This document shows positions 1 to 5,025 of a stretch of 7,574 bases of DNA, piece after piece (the stretch's first letter is position 1; each line of letters opens with the position of its first letter). The position numbers and the translations under genes are program-made. The stretch covers positions 1 through 7,574 of the forward strand of contig DAQG01000098.1 in NCBI GenBank assembly GCA_002502785.1. The letters are read 5' to 3'. The notes below the pieces were generated by a model. That model was not told the DNA's origin. It did no database searches and saw nothing but the letters and a program-made list of their open reading frames with translations. Origin of the DNA: Methanothrix harundinacea (GTDB lineage: Archaea > Halobacteriota > Methanosarcinia > Methanotrichales > Methanotrichaceae).

Positions 1-2
1 AG

Positions 3-89
3 ATCTTGGAGAGGGGTAATCTCTTTATTCTTCTCGAAAACACCAAGAGCCTTTTTCCGCCACTTGGAACTCCTTTCCTTCGCCCTCAT
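3..89 (-). CDS. Possible 5' end of a minus-strand gene, cut by the window edge
   Basis: An open frame starts at an ATG at 89-87 and stays open for 29 codons to the edge of the window. It begins MRAKERSSKWRKKALGVFEK and ends with a helix-like, charged stretch (NKEITPLQD). I do not recognise a family; the very basic N-terminus would suit a nucleic-acid-binding protein, but that is a guess. The main support is positional: a palindromic TATA element at 116-125 lies about 31 bp upstream, which predicts transcription starting only a few bases before the ATG, as in archaeal leaderless genes. The frame is also open upstream of the ATG, with a GTG further back, so the start is uncertain. The other reverse frames stop soon. 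The frame is short, so chance is possible. Confidence 0.35.
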   Translation of the reverse strand, partial: MRAKERSSKWRKKALGVFEKNKEITPLQD

Positions 90-115
90 CCATTCTACTT
101 CTACTCCTGCATTCC

Positions 116-125
116 ATTTATAAAT
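116..125. promoter_or_regulatory. Palindromic TATA box, possibly bidirectional
   Basis: The sequence ATTTATAAAT is a perfect 10-bp palindrome in an AT-rich pocket. On the minus strand it would place a start site near 95, just before the partial ORF at 89. On the plus strand it would place one near 147, about 50 bp before the aroE remnant begins. It may therefore be the old divergent promoter of both genes. This rests on position and match to the archaeal TATA consensus only. Confidence 0.4.
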
Positions 126-198
126 CACCCAACAAGTGCTCGTAAACTAAGCCTAAAAGACCTAGTCTTATTTACCCGAAAAGAACAACTTACATCGG

Positions 199-484
199 GT
201 GTTAGTCTACGCCGTTTTTGAAAGACCCCGTGGAGCACAGCCTCTCCCCGGCGATGCAGACAGCGGCCTTCTCAGCCATGGGCCTCTCGGCCCGCTAACC
301 TAGCCTTCGAGGATGGCTCGATTTTGGGGTACAACACCGATGGCCAGGGGGCGCTGCTGATGGCTCTTGAGGGGTGCCGGGGTCTGGGTCGATGGAAGGC
401 AGGTCCTGGTCATAGGCGCCCAGGATGGCGGGTTGCGAAGGGCTGGCCGTGGTGCTCCTGGGGGTGTGGGCTGTTGTGGTGTAA
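199..484 (+). pseudogene. aroE: Decayed shikimate dehydrogenase gene (aroE) with frameshifts and internal deletion
   Basis: Shikimate 5-dehydrogenase reduces 3-dehydroshikimate with NADPH in the aromatic amino acid pathway. Its signatures are seen here in several frames. VYAVF at 205-219 is followed, one base out of frame, by DPVEHSLSPAMQTAAF at 224-271, the shikimate-binding SLSP segment. GLSAR runs to 295, then an extra A makes a TAA; skipping it reads YLAF. This joins directly to EDGSILGYNTDGQGALL (309-359), which carries the conserved NTDG aspartate. Relative to the family, roughly 55-60 residues are missing at this junction, including the NVTIPHK block with the catalytic lysine. A further shift gives GVWVDGRQVLVIGA (379-420), the start of the Rossmann fold. 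Its glycine-rich loop is damaged, and another shift gives AVVLLGVWAVVV up to a TAA at 482-484. No C-terminal domain is recognisable. It cannot encode active enzyme. Confidence 0.9.
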
Positions 485-496
485 TCTTTGGTGTCG

Positions 497-549
497 GGGG
501 CGCGTTTCAGTTGCGCAGCAACTTCAGTGACTCGGCCATTTCGCGCCCC
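497..549. repeat. Nested inverted repeat downstream of the aroE remnant
   Basis: GGGGCGCG at 497-504 is the exact reverse complement of CGCGCCCC at 542-549. Inside it lies a second perfect hairpin, GTTGC-GCA-GCAAC at 510-522. The whole 53-nt unit could fold as a long GC stem with an internal stem-loop. There is no T-run directly after it, so it is not a typical archaeal terminator. It could be a remnant of aroE, a structured RNA or a protein site; the sequence does not decide. Confidence 0.4.
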
Positions 550-631
550 TTTGCTGTGATCGGGGTCGATGTAGCATGATAAAAATCAAAAATTAAAACT
601 GCTGGATTTCTAGATGGCACCCAATCAATGT

Positions 632-647
632 CAAAAAAGATATAAAG
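632..647 (+). promoter_or_regulatory. Likely BRE/TATA promoter of the thermosome gene
   Basis: A purine tract (AAAAAAGA) precedes TATAAAG at 641-647, a good archaeal BRE-TATA pair in an AT-rich region. Transcription would start near 667-672, giving a leader of about 125-130 nt before the preferred ATG at 798. An 8-bp palindrome AACCGGTT lies at 650-657, between TATA and the predicted start, where archaeal repressors often bind. A weaker alternative, ATTAAAG at 720-726, would give a shorter leader of about 50 nt. Confidence 0.5.
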
Positions 648-683
648 AAAACCGGTTCTAATATGGTTACAAAAAAATGAGAT

Positions 684-761
684 ATGACTCAAGCTCGCAG
701 AGAGCTTTTTGATGCCGGCATTAAAGCGTTGGATCCCGATTTTGGAGGGTTCCGAATCTAA
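684..761 (+). CDS. Possible 25-residue leader ORF upstream of the thermosome gene
   Basis: ATG at 684 opens a 25-codon frame reading MTQARRELFDAGIKALDPDF and ending GGFRI, with TAA at 759-761. The composition is protein-like (amphipathic helix, then a turn-rich end), and it lies entirely within the predicted thermosome transcript. No Shine-Dalgarno sequence is visible, and a stop codon lies in frame just upstream, so it is not the tail of a longer gene in this frame. It may be an upstream ORF, a gene fragment or chance. Confidence 0.2.
   Translation: MTQARRELFDAGIKALDPDFGGFRI
691..710 (+). promoter_or_regulatory. Hairpin with T-run in the thermosome leader
   Basis: AAGCTC (691-696) and GAGCTT (702-707) pair exactly around a 5-base loop, and a run of five Ts ends at 710. 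The shape resembles a terminator or attenuator and sits inside the leader predicted from the TATA box at 641. It could equally end transcription reading in from upstream. The stem is short. Confidence 0.3.
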
Positions 762-797
762 GCTTAAACGAATGTTAGGATGACGGAGAGGATAGAA

Positions 798-2420
798 ATG
801 GCAGGATTAGGTGGAACCCCTGTGCTCATACTCAGGGAAGGGAGCCGAAGAACTGCAGGCCGCGACGCCCAAAAGTCGAACATCATGGCCGCCAAGGCCG
901 TGGCCAACGCCGTCAGAACCACCCTAGGCCCCAAGGGCATGGACAAAATGCTGGTGGACACCATGGGTGATGTGGTCATCACCAACGACGGCGTGACCAT
1001 CCTGAAGCAGATGGACATCGAGCACCCGGCAGCCAAGATGATGGTGGAGATCGCCAAGACCCAGGATGACGAGGTGGGAGACGGCACCACCACGGCCGTG
1101 GTCCTGGCAGGCGAGCTTCTCGAAAGGGCCGGAGATCTTCTCGAAGAGGAGATCCACCCCACCGTGATCGCTGCTGGATACAGGGATGCAGCGGATAAGG
1201 CCGTAAAGCTTCTCGGCGAGATGGCGATCTCGGTCGGGCTCGAAGAGGAAGCCCTTCTGAAAAGGATCGCCATAACCTCCATGAGCGGCAAGGGCTCTGG
1301 CGTCGCAAGAGATGCTCTGGCAGATTTGGCTCTTGAGGCGATCAAATCGATCGTCGACGACGACGGGACGGCGGACGTCGACAACATCACCGTCGAGAAG
1401 AAGGTGGGCGGGAGGATCGACGACTCCGAGCTTGTCCAAGGCATGGTGATCGACAAGGAGCGCCTTTCCTCCAGTATGCCAAAGAAGGTGAGGGACACAA
1501 AAATCGCCCTCCTTAACGCGGCCATAGAGATCGAGAAGACCGAGTTCGGATCTGAGATAGAGATCAAGTCGCCGGATCAGCTCGCAGCCTTCCTGGACCA
1601 GGAAGAGATGATGCTCAAAAAGATGGTAGACAGCATTGTGAGCGCCGGCGCCAACGTTGTTTTCTGCCAGAAAGGGATCGACGATCTGGCTCAGCACTTC
1701 CTGGCAAAAGCGGGCGTGTATGCCACGAGAAGGGTCAAGAAGAGCGATATGGAGAAGCTGGTGAGGGCCACCGGCGGAAGGATCGTGACCAGCATCCACG
1801 ATATAGTCACTGAGGATCTGGGCAAAGCGGGCCTAGTCGAGGAGAGGAAGATTGCAGGGGACGATATGACCTTCGTCCTGGAATGCGAGAACCCAAAATC
1901 GGTCTCCATCATATTAAGAGGCGGGACCACCCACGTCGTCGACGAGCTGGACCGGGCGATGGAAGACGGGCTCCGAGTTCTGGGAGTGACCCTAGAAGAC
2001 CGCCACCTGGTCCCCGGAGGCGGCGCCCCGGAGATCGAGCTTGCCCTGAGGCTGAGGGAGTACGCGGCCACCGTGGGCGGAAGAGAGCAGCTGGCCATCG
2101 AGGCCTTCGCCGAGGCGATGGAGGTGGTGCCGAAGACCCTGGCGGAGAACGCCGGATTCGACCAGATAGACGCTATTGTGGCTATGAGAAGCGAGCACGA
2201 GAAGGGCACGAAGAGCGCTGGGTTAGATATGGAGACCGGCGGTCCCGCCGACATGCTGGAAGGGGGCATCGTCGAGCCCGTGAAGGTCAAGATCCAGGCC
2301 ATCAAATCCGCAGCCGAAGCTGCGGTGATGATAATCAGAATCGATGACGTCATAGCATCCAAGTCTGGCGGGGGAGGCGGGATGCCCGGCGGCGGAGGTG
2401 ACATGGGAGAGGAGTTCTGA
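798..2420 (+). CDS. thsA: Thermosome subunit (archaeal group II chaperonin)
   Basis: This is an ATP-driven chaperonin subunit that assembles into a double-ring folding chamber in the cytoplasm. The preferred start is ATG 798 (540 aa, beginning MAGLGGTPVLILREGS), because GGAGAGG at 785-791 sits 6 nt before it and family members start at this point; an in-frame ATG at 780 would add six residues. From M798, nucleotide-binding LGPKGMDKM is at about 43-51, NDGVTI with the conserved aspartate at 63-68, GDGTTT at 94-99, the apical-domain and lid segment at about 210-370, and VPGGGAPEIEL at 405-415. A GGM-type glycine/methionine-rich tail ends at GEEF. The length is normal for the family and all key motifs are intact. 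The gene has its own promoter region and converges on the protease gene. Only one subunit gene is in the window, so whether it is alpha or beta cannot be told; the symbol is generic. Confidence 0.97.
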   Translation: MAGLGGTPVLILREGSRRTAGRDAQKSNIMAAKAVANAVRTTLGPKGMDKMLVDTMGDVVITNDGVTILKQMDIEHPAAKMMVEIAKTQDDEVGDGTTTAVVLAGELLERAGDLLEEEIHPTVIAAGYRDAADKAVKLLGEMAISVGLEEEALLKRIAITSMSGKGSGVARDALADLALEAIKSIVDDDGTADVDNITVEKKVGGRIDDSELVQGMVIDKERLSSSMPKKVRDTKIALLNAAIEIEKTEFGSEIEIKSPDQLAAFLDQEEMMLKKMVDSIVSAGANVVFCQKGIDDLAQHFLAKAGVYATRRVKKSDMEKLVRATGGRIVTSIHDIVTEDLGKAGLVEERKIAGDDMTFVLECENPKSVSIILRGGTTHVVDELDRAMEDGLRVLGVTLEDRHLVPGGGAPEIELALRLREYAATVGGREQLAIEAFAEAMEVVPKTLAENAGFDQIDAIVAMRSEHEKGTKSAGLDMETGGPADMLEGGIVEPVKVKIQAIKSAAEAAVMIIRIDDVIASKSGGGGGMPGGGGDMGEEF

Positions 2421-2431
2421 TCCTCTCCCCC

Positions 2432-2457
2432 GAGATAAAATCTTCTTTTTATATCTC
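2432..2457. terminator. Hairpin and T-run between convergent genes
   Basis: GAGATAAAA (2432-2440) can pair with TTTTATATCTC (2447-2457) with a small bulge. The T-rich tract TCTTCTTTTTAT at 2441-2452 lies just 3' of the thermosome stop codon. The same segment read on the minus strand contains the complementary A/T tract. It probably ends the thermosome transcript. Confidence 0.5.
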
Positions 2458-2470
2458 AGAGCTTCACGCC

Positions 2471-2487
2471 GGGCTTTAGTAAAGCCC
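2471..2487. terminator. Perfect 7-bp hairpin after the protease gene
   Basis: GGGCTTT and AAAGCCC pair exactly around an AGT loop, 2 nt beyond the stop codon of the minus-strand protease gene (2490-2492). With the neighbouring hairpin at 2432-2457 it forms a compact region that could terminate both convergent transcripts. No long T-run directly follows it on the minus strand. Confidence 0.45.
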
Positions 2488-2489
2488 CG

Positions 2490-2966
2490 TCAAATCAGCC
2501 CTTCCGCCCCCTTTTCGATCACCCTCGCGGAGATTATCGTCCCCCTGTCTGCGTTCAGGTTTATGGAGGAGAGGATCCCCACCACCTTCCCGTCCTGGAA
2601 AAGGGGGGTTCCGCTCTCGCCAGGTCCCGGCATATCTGCATGGCCGATGACCACGCCGAGGAGGTCGCCGACATCTGATATGCTACACTCTCTCTCGCCC
2701 ATGGCGTTGACGAGCCTGGCGGGACCGAGCCTCGGCGTTGCCAGAGGCGTGGGTTCGCAGCCGTACGTCTTGAAGTAGGCGAGATCGAAGGCCTTCCAAT
2801 CGGAGATCACCTCTCCCCTCGCCGTCCCGATGGTGATGCTCTTCGTCCCTGCAAGCCTTATGATGTGGTAGGCCGTCACACCAATGCACTTATTTCTGCT
2901 TTTGATGAACGCGCCCACAACCCCGCCCTGCTTTCCTGCCCGAAATACGTCTCCCGCCTTGAGCAT
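2490..2966 (-). CDS. Small trypsin-like (chymotrypsin-fold) serine protease, probably cytoplasmic
   Basis: The 158-residue protein shows the order of a chymotrypsin-type triad. H34 lies in GVTAYHII (compare TAAHC), D61 in DLAYFK (compare the DIAxL motif), and S118 in GPGESGTPLF (compare GDSGGPL), followed by the usual GKVVGILS strand. The first part (about 5-50) would form the N-terminal barrel and the rest the second barrel. It has no signal peptide, membrane segment or PDZ domain, and is shorter than usual trypsin-like domains (about 180-230 aa), so it is a minimal version likely acting inside the cell. The T after ESG replaces the usual glycine. The start at 2966 lacks a Shine-Dalgarno sequence, but a TATA-like element is centred about 28 bp upstream, fitting a leaderless mRNA. 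The substrate is unknown; a non-peptidase use of the fold cannot be excluded. Confidence 0.75.
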   Translation of the reverse strand: MLKAGDVFRAGKQGGVVGAFIKSRNKCIGVTAYHIIRLAGTKSITIGTARGEVISDWKAFDLAYFKTYGCEPTPLATPRLGPARLVNAMGERECSISDVGDLLGVVIGHADMPGPGESGTPLFQDGKVVGILSSINLNADRGTIISARVIEKGAEGLI

Positions 2967-2988
2967 GATGAATTTTTTGAAATGATAC

Positions 2989-3004
2989 GGATAAATAGAT
3001 ATCC
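2989..3004. promoter_or_regulatory. Divergent promoter with TATA element and inverted repeat
   Basis: The 91-bp gap between the protease gene (-) and the Fe-S protein gene (+) holds one clear AT-rich core, ATAAATAGATAT at 2991-3002. Read on the minus strand, TATTTAT is centred about 28 bp before the protease ATG. Read on the plus strand it gives a leader of about 30 nt for the ATG at 3058. GGATA (2989-2993) and TATCC (3000-3004) form an inverted repeat around this core, so one bound protein could affect both genes. Confidence 0.4.
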
Positions 3005-3057
3005 AGACCGATAAGACCGAAGCAGATACACTTCACTGAAACTTGGACGGACCTAAA

Positions 3058-3906
3058 ATGGCTCACCATATCGCTGAAGACGGTGAACTGGAAGATGTGG
3101 GCCAGATTCAGCTTTCCGTTCATACCCTCTTCGCGAAATACGAGCCGGCCATCCTTAGAATTTTAAACAGGATGATCGAAACGGAATTTTTCAGAGGAAA
3201 GGGGAAGCCGATTCTCGTATTCATGCGAAAAAGGATGGACTTTCTTCCCAGGGGGGAGGTGGTGAGCACCCGAAGGGCGAAAGAGTTCGTTGACGCCTTA
3301 TCGAATTCGGGTGATTCGAAGATCGCCGTCTGTCCCTGCGTATGCCAGGAAGCTCTGGGGAGGAGGGATGGGACCCTCGCAAAGGACATAACCGTCCTTT
3401 ACGGCACCGAGGTTTACGAAAGGACAAAAGGGGCTAAAGGCGGCTACAGAGAGATATGCCCAGACGAGGCGAAGATTTTGCTCGAAGACCTCCAAGAAGA
3501 GGGTTGCATGCCCACTTTTTACGCATGTCTCAAGTCTACGGGTTGGATGGTGGTGATCTGCAACTGCGAGGACAAGATCTGTCTGCCCAACAGAGCCCAT
3601 CAGCTTGTGGGGGGCGTTCTCAGCCCAGGACCGGACATCATCGAATGCGATTTGAGCGGTTGCGTGGGTTGTGGAAGATGCGTTGAAAGGTGCCATTTCG
3701 GGGCGAACCGCCTGGCCAGCGGAAAAATCGACATCGATCCAGAAAGATGCTACGGCTGCGGCCTCTGCGTTTCGACCTGCCCCTCGAAGACGCGAAAGCT
3801 GATGGAGAGGATGGATTACTTCAACATGTACTATCCCATCGATTTCGTGAGGAGATTCGGAGCGAAAGCGGCGGGAAAAGAGCAAGCAGCATTCGGGCAA
3901 GATTAA
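3058..3906 (+). CDS. Cysteine-rich protein with C-terminal two-[4Fe-4S] ferredoxin domain
   Basis: The ATG at 3058 gives 282 residues (MAHHIAEDGELEDV); a TTG at 3043 would add five. The N-terminal part (1-85) lacks cysteines. A central part has CPCVC at 92-96, ICPDEA with C134, C150 and C157, and CNCEDKIC at 168-175, a layout known from anaerobe Fe-S proteins that carry an extra cluster-binding region before the ferredoxin part. The C-terminal domain has two CxxCxxCxxxC motifs (C202/205/208/212 and C231/234/237/241), the standard pattern for two [4Fe-4S] clusters; the first lacks the usual proline after its last cysteine. There are 18 cysteines in all. It has no signal or membrane segment, so it is a cytoplasmic electron carrier or redox enzyme subunit. 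It is the first gene of a likely operon with the next two genes (gaps of 42 and 55 bp). The redox partner is unknown. Confidence 0.85.
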   Translation: MAHHIAEDGELEDVGQIQLSVHTLFAKYEPAILRILNRMIETEFFRGKGKPILVFMRKRMDFLPRGEVVSTRRAKEFVDALSNSGDSKIAVCPCVCQEALGRRDGTLAKDITVLYGTEVYERTKGAKGGYREICPDEAKILLEDLQEEGCMPTFYACLKSTGWMVVICNCEDKICLPNRAHQLVGGVLSPGPDIIECDLSGCVGCGRCVERCHFGANRLASGKIDIDPERCYGCGLCVSTCPSKTRKLMERMDYFNMYYPIDFVRRFGAKAAGKEQAAFGQD

Positions 3907-3948
3907 TACCAGGCCGAAGATCGTCTTCATACACTAAGGAGGAGTCTT

Positions 3949-4308
3949 ATGGTTTCTAAAAAGAAAGCCCTCTGGGTCGTATTCAGACCCGAAAATCCGG
4001 GAAGCGTCGACGCGGTGCGCGAAAAATTTTTGGTCTCCTACCAGGCCTTCAGAGATATGCCGGGCCTCTTCAGCAAGGTCTGGTGGTGCAATTCTGAGAA
4101 GGGGGAGTGGGGAGCAATGTACATATTCAACTCAGATGAGGATCTTCAGGAGTACCTTCACTCCGACAGGTGGCTGAATAAGGTCCCTCAAAAGTACGGA
4201 TATAAGCCCGAGATCGTCGCCGTCCTCGACCTGGGGGCCATCCTTTACAAAAACGTCGTCGTCAAGGGCGAAAACTCCTGGCTTACGGATCCGAAAAGAG
4301 ATAGCTGA
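3949..4308 (+). CDS. YdhR-like ferredoxin-fold (dimeric alpha+beta barrel) protein
   Basis: This 119-residue protein starts at an ATG with a very strong Shine-Dalgarno sequence, AAGGAGGAG at 3936-3944, 4 nt upstream. The order is a first strand (ALWVVFRPE), a helix (VREKFLVSYQAFRDM), GLFSKVWWCNSEKGEWGAMY as two strands, then SDEDLQEYLHSDRW and VPQKYGYKPEIVAVLD. This matches the YdhR / putative monooxygenase family, small proteins that dimerise into an alpha+beta barrel. The segments GLxxKxWxxNxExxxxGxxYxF and VPxKYGxxP are the recognisable ones. True monooxygenase activity is unproven for most members and cannot be seen here. The C-terminal tail (about 100-119) extends slightly past the usual fold. 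It lies between the Fe-S protein and FmdE-like genes, which suggests a shared redox role. Confidence 0.65.
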   Translation: MVSKKKALWVVFRPENPGSVDAVREKFLVSYQAFRDMPGLFSKVWWCNSEKGEWGAMYIFNSDEDLQEYLHSDRWLNKVPQKYGYKPEIVAVLDLGAILYKNVVVKGENSWLTDPKRDS

Positions 4309-4363
4309 CCGGCTCATACAACCGATCATCCACAACTAGCTAATCCCGGTGATTCTGTTGCAG

Positions 4364-4795
4364 ATGAAAAACGTCGACCCCGAAAAGGTCTCCCTCGAAG
4401 ATATGATAAAACAGGCCACCGAGTTTCACGGCCACCTCGGTCCCTTCCTTGTCCTGGGGATTAGGATGGGGCTTCTCGCCCTGAGAGAGCTCAGCTCCCC
4501 TGGGTACGAGGGAATAGAAGCCCTCGTGAAGACCGGAAATACCCCTTCCTTATCATGCCTTCTGGACGGGATCCAGATCTCGACGGGCTGCACCATCGGT
4601 AAAGGGAACATCGCTATCGAACCCCTCGGCCGTGCAGAGGCGGACTTTTCCACCGATGATAAACGGGTGACCTTCAAGGTCAAAGACGAAATCGTAGGCG
4701 AGATAAAAAGATGGAGAGAAAGCTACGCTTCTCTGGAGGAGATAGCCCAGAGCATTTCCAAGAGGTCTGACGAGGAACTCTTCGAGCGGTTGTGA
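4364..4795 (+). CDS. FmdE-family protein, short form without zinc-ribbon
   Basis: The family is named for a gene in the molybdenum formylmethanofuran dehydrogenase operon; members are metal-binding proteins of uncertain role. FHGHLGPFLVLGIRMG at 21-36 is the family's FHGHLCPG motif, with H22 and H24 kept but glycine at 26 where cysteine is usual. SCLLDGIQISTGCTIGKGNI at 64-83 is the second signature, with C65 and C76. Residues 95-112 form a strand pair and the rest is helical. The C-terminal cysteine zinc-ribbon found in longer members is absent, making this a 143-residue core-only form. I prefer ATG 4364, since GGTGAT at 4348-4353 matches the anti-Shine-Dalgarno end 10 nt upstream. A GTG at 4349 would lie within that site and give 148 aa. 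It is the third gene of the operon; its link to formylmethanofuran dehydrogenase here is only by family name. Confidence 0.8.
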   Translation: MKNVDPEKVSLEDMIKQATEFHGHLGPFLVLGIRMGLLALRELSSPGYEGIEALVKTGNTPSLSCLLDGIQISTGCTIGKGNIAIEPLGRAEADFSTDDKRVTFKVKDEIVGEIKRWRESYASLEEIAQSISKRSDEELFERL

Positions 4796-5016
4796 GGGCT
4801 CCATGAAGGATTCTTCCCTATTTTGGTTGATCTATTACGGGAAATCCCGAGCAGAATCGCACCTTTGTCGCTATCTTTTGAGCAATACGGAGAATAATAC
4901 GGATTCGCTGTAAGGATTCGCGGTGCCGATAAAGGCCCTGGCCTTATGAAATTGACTCGTCAATCTGACCGCATACTCTATTAGCTTTTCAAAGTTACAT
5001 CTGCCGCGATTGGGAG
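4796..5016. other. Spacer between the FmdE-like and propeller genes
   Basis: This 221-bp stretch holds no convincing gene. A pyrimidine-rich tract (about 4811-4828) may end the operon transcript. CGGGAAATCCCG at 4838-4849 is a small palindrome. Short direct repeats follow: AATACGGA at 4884-4891 and 4896-4903, and GGATTCGC starting at 4901 and 4914. AAGGCC-CT-GGCCTT at 4932-4945 is a 6-bp inverted repeat. The promoter and palindrome of the next gene are listed separately. Confidence 0.5.
4951..4964. promoter_or_regulatory. Palindrome upstream of the propeller promoter, possible operator
   Basis: ATTGAC-TC-GTCAAT is a perfect inverted repeat with 6-bp arms and a 2-bp centre. It ends about 12 bp upstream of a weak TATA-like element (TCTATTA, 4976-4982), a usual position for an archaeal activator or regulator site. 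No regulator gene is nearby. Confidence 0.3.
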
Positions 5017-5025
5017 ATGATAACT

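Noticed and set aside
6..221. 71-codon plus-strand frame at the left edge
   Set aside because: It has no family resemblance, spans a TATA-like palindrome and ends inside the aroE remnant in a different frame.
507..692. 61-codon minus-strand frame over the thermosome promoter region
   Set aside because: It is AT-rich, has no family resemblance and crosses the likely TATA box and the nested inverted repeat.
764..1799. Long antisense open frames over the thermosome gene
   Set aside because: The plus-strand frame has every chaperonin motif; the opposite frames are low-complexity by-products of GC-rich codon usage with no family resemblance.
3298..3930. 210-codon minus-strand frame over the Fe-S gene
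   Set aside because: The plus strand encodes two complete ferredoxin cluster motifs, so this is an antisense shadow.
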